DNA of 64,000 nt. Origin: Hypericum androsaemum (taxonomy: Eukaryota > Streptophyta > Magnoliopsida > Malpighiales > Hypericaceae). A model generated the notes under the pieces. The model ran no database searches. It was given only the letters and a program-made list of their open reading frames with translations, and had not been told where the DNA came from. Numbering within the stretch: the first letter of the stretch is position 1; each line of letters starts with the position of its first letter. The translations under genes were made by a program, and so were the position numbers. The stretch spans positions 6,059,001-6,123,000 of the forward strand of contig OZ023192.1 in NCBI GenBank assembly GCA_963995505.1, in the 5' to 3' direction. Below, piece after piece: positions 33,861-46,741 of this stretch.

Positions 33861-34286
33861 GTACTTTTTGTCCTGGGTTTCCCTTAATTTTCTCCAACTT
33901 CACTCTTGGTGTTCAACTACAGAACCCTTTTGCCACATCCCTGTTGCGGTTTTTTGCCTGAAGCTTGGCCAGATCTGTAATGTTAGAACCGTGTCAATGG
34001 TTGATTTTGTTTTTGACTTCTGCTTTTCGTTATAGGAAATGCAGTATGTTTGATCTAATGTTTGTGTTCAGATCTGTGATTATACATTTCGGATCTGATT
34101 TGTTTTTAGCTTTGATAATTTTCAGATTTGCAAACTTGTACAATGTTTGATATCTTGGGCCATTGTTTTGTTTAACGTGGTTTATTAGGTTTTGAAACGG
34201 CTTGTCATTCTTGTTTTGTGTTTCCGCCAATGCCAGTAAAAGAATGTGCGCTAACTTGTTTGGTTTGGATTTCTCTCTTAATGCAG

Positions 34287-34984
<698 letters not shown>

Positions 34985-35040
34985 TTTCTGCACTCACTAA
35001 GCAATTATTGTGCTCTTCAGGTCAGGAAATCTTTTCTATA

Positions 35041-35946
35041 AGTAGCCATCTCTATGGTCTGGCACTGTCATGGCGTTGTCTCTGGTTATAGCTGGTGTCA
35101 TCATTAGGATGGATGCATTGAGCAGATGTTGCAACTTCCGCAAGTACTTTTATAGAGCATGAATAAGCGTTCCGAGTGAAGCAGTTGGTTTTGTAAATCA
35201 GTGCAAACATCGGACTTGGTAATGTAGCAATAAAAACTTGAATTTGTACTTGAGGAATTGTTGCAGATCTTTCCTCAACATTTTGGCTCAGTAAGATATA
35301 CAGGAAATTTGAATTTTCTGTCTATTGGCCTTACATTATAAAATCTTTCCTACCACCTTGGCTACAAGGAAACCCTTATCGCGACATTAGCCATACTTGT
35401 ACGGTTGTAAATTTTTTCTCTTAAGATTTAACATGTTTTCTCCCGTGGGAAGATTATATTAACTAATTTTAACTAAATACTGTAGGTTAAAAATAGAAAA
35501 AGATTTTGGATGGCAAGGAAAAATATCCCTCGGAAGGAAAGAGTTGGAGACATGAAAAAAAAAACCTAGTTGTCATGCTTTTGTAATTCAGTTCATAAAG
35601 ATCCTTGCATATGTCATTTCTGATTTTATCCTTTGATTGTTGGTCGTAGCTGGTGTGTGGTTATCATATCCTTTGCAGAGCATCTAATTCTCAGTGAAAG
35701 TAAGCAAGCCTGTAATCTCTTGTTGCTGTGGCTCAGTTACTACTGAAATGTGCTCAAGATCTTTCTCGAGCCTCTCAATGTTAGAGTGCAACGTTCGTTT
35801 TAAACATTGTTGTGTCTTTCTTTGCACAAAGTTAATTTTCTCAGTTGCGTTACACCATATGTTTGGGTAGGGAGTGTTGTTAGTATTTAGTTTGTTTTAC
35901 CTGTCTTATAGTGCATGGAGTGTAATAGTAAACTAATTTTGTGTAG
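35041..35946. other. Spacer between tubulin and MMT fragments
   Basis: 35041-35250 may be tubulin 3' UTR. The rest resembles intron sequence leading to the first methionine S-methyltransferase exon. No other gene seen. Confidence 0.4.
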
Positions 35947-38142
35947 GGATTTGTAGAGGATCACTTCATTTTGGTTTTAGAGGAAGGCATATCTGTCATC
36001 AAACCTATGGGTATTATGATTTTCAATATGGCTGGTTGTCCTGGACAAGCTGTCTGTAAGTGCTTGTTTGAACGTCATGGCTTCCATGTAAACAAGCTTT
36101 GGCAGACTAAAATTCTTCAGGTAGAATATGCTGATGCTTCTTCATATAGTTTTGTTGAACCTATATAGATTATGATTGACCATTGCACTCTGGAGGCTGC
36201 AGACACTGATATTTCCGCCGTAGTTGAAATTGAGAAGAACAGTCCGCATCATTTTGAATTCGTCATGGATCTTACCGGAGATCAGCCCATTTGTCCTCGG
36301 ACAGCATGGGCATATGGATCGGCAGGGGGCAGAATTGCCCATGCCTTATCTGTATACAGTTGTCAACTTCGGCAACCAAACCAGGTTGGTTATATACCTT
36401 TGAATTTTTTGTTTTTTGATGAGGAATGTAAAAGATAAATCGACTTTTGAATTTATGTTCAGGTTAAGAATTTTTTTGAGCATCTTAAGAATGGATTTCA
36501 AGAGGTCAGCAGCTCCTTGGATTTATTCTTCGAAGATGATTCTGTTGCCGATGAGAAGATTCCGTTCCTAGCTTATCTTGCCCATGAGCCACCAGCTGGA
36601 AGCTTTCGGTTTCGTAATCTGATTGCTGGCTTCATGAAAACCTATCATCACACTCCACTCAGTTCTGATGTAGGTATCCTTTTTGAGTGTCTGCTCCTAT
36701 GGTGCGTGCAAGTGGTCCCTATGATTGACTATTTACTTGGATCAGTTGGACTATTTTCTTGCACAATTTTTGCTTTGACAGTATACTTCACATCAGATAT
36801 CATACCGACTTGTTTACTTCATTCATCTATTCAACAAGAACGTAGTCATCTTCCCTTCTAGGACTGCAGCAATTGAGAATGCACTTAGGTTATTCTCACC
36901 TCAACTTGATGAGCATCTGACTTGGCATTTACCTCAGAAGTGGTTAACATCTTTAGCAATCGGAGTAACCTCTTCTAGTGTTGGTTTTGACCTTTTGAGT
37001 TATAATTTTTTTGTAACTCATGGCATTAATGAATATTTGGTCTGCTCTCAACTATGAGCAAGATCTATGCCCAATGTGCAGTAATGTTTTGTGTGCTTGC
37101 TTAGGTTGCTCAAGGTGCCACCTAGAGTTGTTTTCTTACTTCTCTTTCTTGTCCATCGTCGTTAACCAACTGACATATCCTAGTATATTTGCTCCTTTCT
37201 ATTTGCTTATTTCTTAATTTGCTACGTGGTTGCTTTTTTTCCCATTTGCAAGAGTTTAATTGATATTGCAGTGTGGTGCTTATGAGGTGATTCTGATTTA
37301 GTGTTCCTGTCAAAAGATCCTGATGCATATGCTTTGACTGAGTGGGAAGAAACTCATAACATAACCCTTTTTTTTAATTATTGTTTTTAACACTTTTCTT
37401 TGGCATTGGACATGTCAAAGAAGCATTTATTGTATTTTGTGTGTCGCTGGATTGCCTCTTGTAGGTTCAAACAAGCATTTTCTGAGATCTACAGTTCTCT
37501 CTTTTTGTAGCATTCATTTGTTACTTTTCTGTTTCAATTCAGTTAAATATGGTACTATACTTCTTGCAGAGTGCAGAGGCTAATGGCAATGCCGAGGATT
37601 CAATTACTGTAATCGAGGCACCGAGACAGTCCGATTTGTTAGTGGAGCTGATTAGGAAGCTAAAGCCTAAAGTTGTGATTACTGGGATGGCCCAGTATGA
37701 GGCCATTACCACTTCAGCCTTTGTGCAACTTTTGAATACCACAAAAGAAATAGGATCACGCCTTTTCTTGGACATATCTGATCACTTTGAATTATCTAAC
37801 CTTCCAAGTTCCAATGGATCCTGAAATATCTGGCTGGAACTCGACTGCCCTCACATGCTTCAGTAATTTGTGGACTTGTTAGAAACAAGGTGTGTATTTT
37901 TTTCTGTTAGAAGCTCCTGTTTGCCTTTCGGGTTGGTTCCTCTTCCTTTCTAACTTCCAGTGGTTCTGATACTGGCGCTTTTTTCAGGTTTGTCATATCC
38001 GAAGAAGAGTCGGTGTTTAAGGCTCTCTCCAACTGTTGAAGTGCTGGAAGGGAGTAGTACTGCACCAATTCGGCAATACTATTATGGATGTCTATTTCAT
38101 GAGCTTCTTCTAGCTTTTCAGCTTGCTGATAGACATCCCCTT
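35947..38142 (+). pseudogene. MMT: Methionine S-methyltransferase, internal exons only
   Basis: MMT makes S-methylmethionine from methionine and AdoMet in plant cytosol. Exons: 35947-36120 (VIKPMGIMIFNMAGCPGQAV; LWQTKILQ), 36196-36384 (ISAVVEIEKNSPHHFEF; ALSVYSCQLRQPNQ), 36463-36669 (SSSLDLFFEDDSVADEKIPF; GFMKTYHHTPLS), about 36838-36963 (SRTAAIENALRLFSP), 37570-37889 (EAPRQSDLLVELIRKLKPKV; LFLDISDHFELS) and 37988-38142 (YYYGCLFHELL; FQLADRHP). Splice sites are mostly intact. These cover the end of the methyltransferase part and the start of the aminotransferase-like part of a roughly 1,090-residue protein; both termini are missing. Short deletions (after FLAYLA and after LFSP) and a frameshift near 37822 show decay. 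Confidence 0.92.
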
Positions 38143-38441
38143 GGTACTCTACTTTTTGCACAAACCCATGCCTGAATTGACCGTATTTCATGATTCTCAG
38201 AATAGAATGTTCTATCCCAGGGTCGAATGGTTAGGTGAAGCATGCGAGGAACAAGTTCTGGGCAGATCGGTCAAGACGAAAATCAGTCTTTGGTTGAACT
38301 AAACGAGAATATCACGAACTTAATATCTTTATACAATCGAAAAGTGATACTTACAATGGACAATGCCTCTTTATGAAGGCAGCACTCTGTGATCACAATT
38401 TGGCAAAAGCTACAAACGTCAAACTAGTCTTTATTATGGCT
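38143..38441. other. Right edge of the gene mosaic
   Basis: An open stretch at 38170-38300 (PELTVFHDSQNRMFYPRVEW) reads like coding sequence but I do not recognise it; it may be one more captured piece. The rest is unassigned. Confidence 0.3.
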
Positions 38442-38457
38442 AGCAATAAGGCTGAAC

Positions 38458-38690
38458 AAAGATATTATTCTCTACCTGCAATCTCTTAAGCCGGATTAGC
38501 CTGCGACTGTTGGTTGCAGCTGGTGTGTGGCTTTCTTGCTGTGGCCTTTGTAGATTGGTTTTGCAATTGGTCTTGTGGCTGATTGCACCAGCAATCTTGT
38601 GTGTTTTGGGACGGGGTCTCTCATACGTAGGTTCTTTGTATTTTTTTTCTTACATTATTAATACAATATTTTAACTTATAAAAAAAAAAA
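38458..38690 (+). mobile_element. 5'-truncated LINE-type retroposon
   Basis: A 233-bp insertion ending TTAACTTATAAAAAAAAAAA, with the TTAATACAATATTTTAA tail wording of plant LINEs. It is flanked by a perfect 16-bp target duplication AGCAATAAGGCTGAAC (38442-38457 and 38691-38706). No coding remains. A SINE is the alternative, but I see no A/B-box promoter at the 5' end. Confidence 0.8.
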
Positions 38691-38794
38691 AGCAATAAGG
38701 CTGAACCAACCCAACAGACCATCTACCTTTTGTAAGGGTGCGTTAAAAAAAACGTTAATTACAATTTAGTCAAGAATCTTACGAAGGATTTCTT

Positions 38795-41570
38795 CATTAA
38801 GAGATATTAAATAACTAAGTTCAAGTATTATTGGAAATAGTGAAATGCTTATCGGGTGATCGTATACTCACACAAGTTATAAGAGTATGAAAATATTGGG
38901 TAAAAGACACCCATGGCCACTCATCTTCGATATATGTTAGTCCATGGTCACAAATATATTTTTTGTCTCTTTATGGTCACTCATCTATATTAAGTCATTC
39001 TTGTATAGTTATTATGACTAATTTTGAAATTTTAAAACTTCCAAAATATCTCAAACTTAATTATTTTCTCTCTTGTCCTCCTCCTTTCCTCTCTCTACTT
39101 TTCCTGTTTGCTTTCGTCATGACGTTGTGCTGTGATACCAGTCATGTCTCGTGTTGACGCATCCTTCAACATGATCATCTCGTAACACACAAATTTGGAA
39201 TCTAGCTACTCTCTAATAAAATCAGAATCGTGAATCTGAGATTAGAAATTTTTATATGGATTCAAATATGTAATGTGATAGATGGCATGACAACGAGGAA
39301 AAAAAAAGAAATTGGAGATGTCTTTAAAAAATTTTAAATTCAAAATTACCCAAAATGATCATAAATGATGACTTAATGTAGGTAAATGACCATACGCAAG
39401 TGACTTAATATAAACTAGTGACCATAAAGAGACACTGGCGTCCACTTTCGTAAAGTACTCTCTCTCTGACCCAATTCCTTGAAATTACGAAAATTGAAGA
39501 GGTGATTGTTTAATTGGAACTAATTAGGTTGTTGGATTTGGTCTGACAGAGTTGCGTTACTAACCATTGAGGTTGACATAGCGACATGTAGTGAAAATGG
39601 AGGGGAGAGAGAGACGATGGGAGAGAACGTAGGAGAGATAAAAATTAAAATTTTGGCAAGAGTATTACCAAACATGAAGGACCTTAATGTAATTTTTCCT
39701 TAATTATTTTCATGTTCCAAGGTAAAATTATTGGTCTGTCCAGCTGTTATAGGTTCTCTTCAAAGAGACCGATTAAACTCTTTTAACACTCATGGGTTTA
39801 AAGAAATCAAACTCGATACCTAGATATGTTAGAACAATTCTTTCGAAAGTTGATTCGAGTGTCTTTTGGTAAAATATGATCAATTAATTAATTACCTGAG
39901 TCCGAGAATTATTGGATTCGGTGAAATCATTTTTTCATCCAAAAAAGACCACTGCCACATTTTTCCTTTGGGTGGAAAGGACAATATACTATGCTTATTA
40001 GGTGATCGTGTACAAAGAAGGTAATAAAACTTGCCTATGCCTTGGAGTCGCTTGTTGAGAAGTTGGCCACTATTTTGGTTAGCCATAACGACCTACAGCA
40101 ATTGGATTCTAGTTGTTCGATTACTTATTGGGCATATTTACCAGCGAAACTGCAATGGTAATGTGATAACCATGGAGCTAAAAATACGACATCTACACCA
40201 CAATGCCCAAAGTGACAAAGAGGGCATGGATGGAACCCAGTAAGGAACGTAGCCAAAGGTTAGGTTACCCTCCTAAAAAATAATGCAACGGTTCATTCTT
40301 GGTGTACGCCCACCTAGATATCGATAGAAATCTGGTACAAATCCCAGCCCAGCCCAGCCCCCCTTAAGGCACCGTAAGAAACCAAAGTAGTTCAATAGCA
40401 AAGCATAGCTTCTGCAACTTGAACAAAAGGTTACGATCCTTCCTTCTCGAACTTCCAAACAATTGGAGCAACACACTTCCTTAGAAGTTCACTAGCTTCG
40501 CCTTGAGGACGTCCATGAATTACCAGTTGATCTGCAGACTAACATTATTGCAGATGGCCTCAAACAAACATACAAACCGTGATCCTGCAACAACTTAAAT
40601 GAGACCAGGCTGCTTGTGTAGCATATTAGAAAACGACCGAGAATTCGGCACTGCCTCCAACTCCCATCCGGAGAAGTAAGCAAAGAGACGCAAATTAAAT
40701 AGGACATCAGTACCAGACCCACGGATAGTGATGTAACAACCTGAATCAATTTGAGCAAACAAAACATGACTTAGTAGTCACCAAATAGGTCAAACCAACA
40801 AAGATGCAAAGAATCTGCAACGCTAAATATTAACACTGGCCAAGAGATCCAGAGAGAAACTAGCACAAGACCTGCACTAAGACACATGAGAAACTTTGGA
40901 CACAACCCAGATTTTGAACACAACATGCAGGCTGGAGATATCCCAAACTGCCAAACTGAGAGACAAATTTCCAAGCTCCTGCTGACCCACGCCCTTCTTG
41001 GGTTTACAGTATATACACGAACTAAGCATTGTAGGATTACAGTACGTTGCTATGTCCTGTTGGTGCAGTGACTAAACCGCATCACAGAAACCTCCAACAT
41101 CTGGACAAGAACCAAAAGCCCCATCCCATAACTGTATCGAAAGGGAAGCTAGACGAAGAAACAAAGAAGTCGGCACACCTGCAAGAAGTGCAAAAAGCAC
41201 AATTCCAAGCCAGAATTCCGCTGACCAAACAGGAGGTAACAGTAAACTAATAATACTGAACAGCACAGGTTGGAAATGCAGAAGCAGGCCAACAGCAAAG
41301 CCTAGGGCGTATCCTTCAAGGGACGTGAATGGTCTAAAATTAGAGGAGAAATTATAGCATGTACCAAGGTCTGTATCCCATGACAAGCATTCAATCAACG
41401 AAAGAGAAAAAAAAGTCCATAGATAATTTAACAGACATAATGCCACAGGCACGAGCCCAGCACAGCAAAAGTAAATGTTTAAATAGTATTTTACAGACAT
41501 GCCCCAGATGGAAGATGAAACTGAAAAGAGCGGGCAAGGAGAGACACACATTTGAGCAGCAGGGAGTTGC
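38795..41570. repeat. 3' flank of the propeller gene, duplicated at 10.8-12.8 kb
   Basis: Partner of 10805-12800 in the same orientation (ATTAAGAGATATTAAATAACT at 38799; AGAAATCTGGTACAAATCCC near 40326; TAAGCTTTCCCGGAAAG at 41580). Interrupted by an inverted-repeat element at 38899-39455. It probably includes the 3' UTR of the minus-strand gene. A 159-codon minus-strand frame at 41072-41551 rich in Leu/Phe is not preserved as a frame in the other copy. Confidence 0.8.
38899..39455. mobile_element. MITE-like inverted-repeat insertion
   Basis: Ends share GTCTCTTTATGGTCACT and its complement. The arms also match over TATATTAAGTCA and AATTTTGAAATTTTAAAA words. It interrupts the duplicated flank, absent at the corresponding point near 10915. 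Related wording bounds 43030-44745. No coding. Confidence 0.65.
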
Positions 41571-42797
41571 TTAGCAGGAGTAAGCTTTCCCGGAAAGGAG
41601 CTTCATATTTAATTGTTCACCAAAGGCATGGTGCTTGACGCAAACATTTTCAAGGGAGGCAGTTTCTGCCCCAGCCAGCCGCAGATCGAAAGTGAAAATG
41701 GTGGGATTAAGTCGAGTGAAGCGATCGAAAGCGATTGCGCAGTACCTATAACGGCCCAAACTGATGAGGTGCCAGTATAACTTATCGCACTTAGGCCGGA
41801 AGAGCCCCCATGGAAACTGGATATCTTCACCAACTTCCAACTCCAAACTCCTGTCACCAGCGGGTGCAGCAGCCAAGCCAACAACGGAGAAGATGGCACG
41901 ATGAGAAAAGGCAGGGAGGAGCAGGGGATCGTCGGCGCAGAGATGGGTAGTGTAAGTAAAATCACTACACGGGAATGGAAATGGAGATGCCCCCGGGACA
42001 GAGACGCTGAGCTCGGTCCAGCTACCTTGAAAATCATCGGTTAGATGGAAGCGGAAGAAACGCTGCCGATCTAAATTAAAACTGTGGACAACCATTGTGC
42101 GGTCCCCAATGCAGGACCACCCCGCAATCCAAAATTCCTCAAAGACACCCTTACCATCGAGAGAGCCTGAGAAACAGGGGGGCGGAGCGTGGAGAGAGCG
42201 CCAGCTCCCATTGACAAGAACCTCAAACGCATGCGGGTAGTCCTGCTCGGATTCACGACCCAGATCGTATTGATGGAAGTAGCGGAGTGCGTAGAGCCTA
42301 CCCCCTAGAGAAAATAGATCTGGGCTACGCTTGTCGCGGCTGAACTGGGGCCCTTCCACCCAACCGTCGTCCTTGTCCCCAATTTGGCGAACCCAGAGGC
42401 CAGTTCCATTGCCCGAAACGTAGGCCGAGGAGCCCACGACGGCGCAAGACAAGCCAGAGACGAGCTGGCCAAAGATGCAGGGGTATGTGAAGTCGAAGAC
42501 GTGGTAAACGGGTAAGGACTTATCCGTGGGGTTGATAGCGTAAATGCTCAGACCTCCGAATTTGTACGGGAAGTCGCGGGTTTTGCCAACGAAATACACG
42601 GCTTGGCTCCCCCACCGGGCCCACGCACCCTCAGGCAGCTCCGGCACCCCCCAAAGCAGCCGTGGCACATCCTCGTCCACATCCATGGGCCCCGGCACCG
42701 AACGCGGCTCATCCTCGTCCACGCACACGAGCCCCGGCGTATACTCATCCTCGTTCAACTTCCGGATCTTAGTCGGAGGAGAGCACACGGACGCCAT
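41571..42797 (-). CDS. Intact single-exon gene, probable beta-propeller protein
   Basis: 408 codons from ATG 42797 (MASVCSPPTKIRKL) to TAA 41571, no intron or stop. The open frame runs further upstream, but this ATG begins the part conserved in the partial copy and follows a plausible leader with a TATA-like region. Residues 1-60 are charged and acidic, like a linker. After that come repeated blade-like segments: WGSQAVYFVGK, GGLSIYAINP, LPVYHVFDFTYP, LSCAVVGSSAYVSGNGTGLW, SLGGRLYALRYF, FEVLVNGSWRSL, WSCIGDRTMVVHSF, SHRAIFSVVGLAA and KLYWHLISLGRY. The spacing and the GG/V.G-Y.. wording fit a kelch-like propeller such as plant F-box-associated or DUF1668-type proteins, but no F-box is visible. 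Function unknown. A truncated copy lies at 8646-9229, so it belongs to a locally duplicated family. Confidence 0.75.
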   Translation of the reverse strand: MASVCSPPTKIRKLNEDEYTPGLVCVDEDEPRSVPGPMDVDEDVPRLLWGVPELPEGAWARWGSQAVYFVGKTRDFPYKFGGLSIYAINPTDKSLPVYHVFDFTYPCIFGQLVSGLSCAVVGSSAYVSGNGTGLWVRQIGDKDDGWVEGPQFSRDKRSPDLFSLGGRLYALRYFHQYDLGRESEQDYPHAFEVLVNGSWRSLHAPPPCFSGSLDGKGVFEEFWIAGWSCIGDRTMVVHSFNLDRQRFFRFHLTDDFQGSWTELSVSVPGASPFPFPCSDFTYTTHLCADDPLLLPAFSHRAIFSVVGLAAAPAGDRSLELEVGEDIQFPWGLFRPKCDKLYWHLISLGRYRYCAIAFDRFTRLNPTIFTFDLRLAGAETASLENVCVKHHAFGEQLNMKLLSGKAYSC

Positions 42798-42854
42798 CGC
42801 CAACCCTAATTTTGATTTTCCCCTTCTTTTCTTCTCCCCACCTAGGCTTTTACC

Positions 42855-42895
42855 CTTTATACATATTATATAATATGATATAAAAGTAGTATAAA
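42855..42895 (-). promoter_or_regulatory. TATA-rich candidate core promoter
   Basis: TTATATAATATGATATAAAA lies 60-100 bases upstream of ATG 42797, a normal place for a plant TATA box on a short leader. No other element is claimed. Confidence 0.45.
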
Positions 42896-44872
42896 GTACC
42901 CGCCACCGCCAAAGGCCCAGCCTTGTTCGCTTCAGTTCAGTCTTTAGCATAATGGGCTCACTCTACAATGCGGGCCAGGCCTAGAGCCTGTGTAGAAAAC
43001 ATTTGGCTAAATTCTTTTTTTATAATAACAAAAAACACCACTTATATTAAGCCACCTTTATACAGTAACTAAGTAACTATGACTAATTTCGAAATTGTAA
43101 AATTATTAAAACATTCCAAACCTTTTTTTTTCTCTCTCTTGCTTTTTACTTTCTCCTTTCTCTCTCATTTCGAAATTGAAAATGCAATTAGTCGAATAAT
43201 TCGACGAGTTGAAGACATAGATTTATGTTGGATTCGTTCAACATAAGGAATCCCAGTATTTTGTCCCGAATTAAGTCAGTCAATGGCCCAAACAAATAGA
43301 TTGTTTTCAAATTTTGTATTTATTCTGGATATTCACACAACCTTTAACTAACGATTAATACACGTGTATGACTTTTATTTAACAAATGAATTTTTTTATA
43401 GAACGGTGGCGAGAAGCCTAACATTAAGATACGAGTTTACAACACATAAATTCGAAATACAAAAACAAATAACAATAACACCAAACATAAAACGAAAACC
43501 AAACCAAAGCCGATCAAATAGCACGGGTAGAAGCGATAGGAGGTCGAGAAGTTATGAAAGCCAACTACCAAAGCCAAACGGTATTAATATCCATCCGGAT
43601 CTTAGATCAAACCAAAACCGATCAAAAAAAACATAAATAGATAAGCATAAACCCGACTGGACCACTAACTCTAGAGCTAAGACAACAAACATAAGAACAA
43701 CAATACAACATAAGTCACATCACAGTAAACACTAGAACAACAGAAACGAAATGGAGACATAAAGAATAAAAGTCAAACCGACTGACCCCCCACCACCTTT
43801 AAACACCAGCGACCACCCCGAGCTAGCCGAGGGGGAAGCCATGCCCGGGGAAAAGCATCGAAACCGACGGAGCAGGCTGGTTGAAGGATCGGATCTGGGT
43901 GATCGGACGGCTAAGTGACGGAGGTGAGCAACAAGCCAAGCAACAACACCGGAGAACCACGGAAGAGAAGGAGAAATCTGGAGGATATGGAAGAGGGCAG
44001 CGGTGAGCTACAAACTGAAAGGGAGATGGAGGACGACGGAGGGACCACCTACCAAGGCACCGCCAGAGGGAGGAAAAAGAGACAGGGTAGAGGAGGAAAG
44101 AAGGAGGAGAAGTAGAGGAGGACAGGAAAGATGACATGAAAGATAGGTCCTTGGCTTCCAAAAATATAATGAGCAAGAAATAACTAAATAAATCATTCAA
44201 CTTGTAATTGTAAAAACCAACTTAATCTTCGACAATTAAAGGCCAGCGGCGTAAGGCACATCGGTGCTCTTCAACCAAGAAGTCCCTCTGACGAAACTAT
44301 CGACAGTGAACTGCGACGCTACAGCGGGACTCGTAATGACGCGTATATGTTTATTAATATATCATACAATATATTACACATGTATGATATATTAAGTGTA
44401 TATGTTTGTCCTTTTTTTAATGTTATTCGAATTCAATTTGATGTGTCAAAAATTAGATTCAGTTTGAATCGGCTCATACAAACAAAAAAATCATATTCAA
44501 AATTTTTATTGAATGAATCGAACATGAATCCATATAATAAATTTGTCAATTTATCGAATTATTTGGTGAATCAAAATTTTAATTTTGAAATGATAGAAAA
44601 GGAAGGAAGTAAAAGACGAGAGAAAAAAAAGTCTGTCGTGTTTTAGAAATTTTACAATTTCAAAATTGACCATAGTAACCATATAAGATTGGCTTAATAT
44701 AGATGAATGATCATAAAAAAAATAGTTACTATGAGATAAAAGTTACAAAAGATTATTGACCATTAGTATATTTTACCCTAATAAAAGTATAAACCGCCAC
44801 CGCAAGGCCCAACCTTTGTTCGCTTCAGTTGAGTCTTTAGCGTAATGGACTCCCTCTACAACGCGGGCTGAT
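42887..44872. repeat. Direct repeats flanking a gene-free insertion
   Basis: A block of about 90 bases (CCGCCACCGC...TTCGCTTCAGTT...CTCTACAA.GCGGGC) occurs at about 42900-42985 and again at 44788-44872. Between them lie inverted arms at about 43035-43130 and 44625-44745 (words ACTATGACTAATTTCGAAAT and complement), related to the MITE at 38899-39455. The interior (43590-44330) has AAACCGATCAAAAAAAACATA wording that recurs at 47040-47100. No gene. Confidence 0.65.
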
Positions 44873-45064
44873 AGAGGTTAATTCATCGATTAATCTACCA
44901 ATCCCTATGCAAATGCAAATAATATAATAGTAAGAAAGTTCGAACTTAAAGATTAACATGAGAATAGATGCAAAAGAGGTTCGTAAATAGTGACTATTAA
45001 AGCAGTAAAAATTAGTGAATGGAAATGGGAATAGAGAGAATAGAAAAAACACATAAAATATAAT

Positions 45065-46741
45065 GGAATTTTTTCCAAAATAGGCAGAAAATATTAGGGA
45101 TGACAATTTGACCCTTATCCTGAGGGTCTACCCGGATCCAGACCCGAAGGGTCCAAGATTAGTTGACTTTGACCGGGTCTAGACCCGGATCCTTATTTTT
45201 AAAAAGGATAAGGGCATGTATATGGACATATAAGATTCTACCCGGATCCTACCAGAATTTTAAAATAATATATGAAAATATATTAATTACTAAAGCTAGT
45301 ACCAAATTTTCATACAACCTACCCAATTTGGTATTTTTTTATAATTAAATTTTATTCAACCAAGTTGGTATAAGTACCAAAATACCAAAGTATCAAAGTT
45401 ATATCTTAATTGGTAAAGATTCCGAAGTATCAAATATCAATATATTATAATCGGTAAAGAAAGTTAACACATATTCGACCAAAATAAACACCCATTAAAT
45501 AGATTCCTATTGTTGTCTTTGACGCTTTAAATATCCGAGAAAAACTAACAAATTGCCAAAGGAGGAATGAAATTATCCGAGAAAAATTAACAAATTATCA
45601 TAGGAGAAAAACCTACATAATATCAATTTATTAATTTATATTAACTTGAAATTATTTTTAATTTATTTGTTTTTTATATTAACTTATTTTAGCAAATTAA
45701 TAAATTACATTCTCATTTTTCGAGGGCTTCACTATTGCGAACACGTATGGCTTAATTTTTGTAAAATTATTTACTTTTTAAATAATACAGACCCGCGGGT
45801 CGCCCTGATCTTGCCTAGTAAGGATCTGGGTCTTATAGATCCTGCCCATTGCCATCCCTAGAAAACATAGATATATTCCCTAAATAGACAAAAATTTAAT
45901 ATATTCCCAAAATAAACACAAATTAAATTCAAAATTAAAAAAATAGAGGTGACGACCCAAGAGTGGGTCGTCTCTTTCTCTTTAAAGGACACATTAACTT
46001 TACAAAAAAATATAATAACGGAGGCGACCTAAGTGTAGGTCGTCTCCCTGACAATTTAAAAAAATTGCCAATTAACGAGACTCTTTTTTATTTATCTGAA
46101 AAGTGGCATAAGTTAGTGTTAGATTATCCGAATGAGTTAAATTTTAATTTAATTTTGCTTAATTTATCGACACCTATGCGTAGAGCTCAAAAAATATGCA
46201 AAAAAAAAAATTAATCCGTTCGAAAACCCGAGCAACGAATTGTCCACTTAACACACTTAAAAAAACTATAAAAAAAATTAAAAAGGAGAGGCGACCTAAT
46301 TGTAGGTCGCCTCCTTAATCCACTTTTTTATATATATTTTTCTTTTAAAAGTTGCATAAGTTGATGATCATTTGTCCGAACAAGTTAATTTTTTTTGATT
46401 TAGCATAATTTTTTGAGCTCTACGCATAGGTCTCGATAAATTAAGCAAAATTAAATCAAAATTTAACTCGTTCGAACAATCTAACACTAACTTATGCCAC
46501 TTATAAAATAAATAAAAAAGAGTCTCATTAATTAGCAAAAATTTTAATTGTCAGGGAGACGACCTACACTTTTTTGTAAAGTTGAGGTGTCCTTTAAAGA
46601 GAAAGAGACGACCCATTCTTGGGTCGTCACCTCTATTTTTTTAAATTTTGAATTTAGTTTTTACCTATTTTGAGAATATATTAAGTTTTTGCCTATTTAA
46701 GAAATATATCTATATTTTCTGCCTATTTTGGAAAAAATCCC
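45065..46741. mobile_element. Palindromic Mutator-type foldback element with a nested MITE
   Basis: Ends GGAATTTTTTCCAAAATAGG (45065) and its complement (to 46741), flanked by the perfect 9-bp repeat AAATATAAT (45056-45064 and 46742-46750). Without the MITE at 45095-45860 it is one palindrome of about 900 bases centred near 46300. The centre is itself a perfect hairpin, GAGGCGACCTA (46288-46298), loop ATTG, TAGGTCGCCTC (46303-46313). Smaller hairpins of the same wording lie at 45945-45973, 46021-46047 and 46605-46633. No coding capacity. Confidence 0.9.
45095..45860. mobile_element. hAT-type MITE inside the foldback element
   Basis: Starts TAGGGATGACAATTTGACCC and ends ...GCCATCCCTA, so the tips are inverted repeats of TAGGGATGGCAAT. 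Flanks GAAAATAT (45087-45094) and GAAAACAT (45861-45868) form an 8-bp target duplication with one mismatch, as in hAT elements. Inside are several CCCGGATCC/GGGTCTAGACCC palindromic words near both ends. No transposase. Confidence 0.85.

Noticed and set aside
41072..41551. 159-codon Leu/Phe-rich minus-strand frame just downstream of the propeller gene.
   Set aside because: The duplicate at about 12167-12529 has non-triplet indels that break the frame, so it behaves like 3' flank. The membrane-like look comes from composition.
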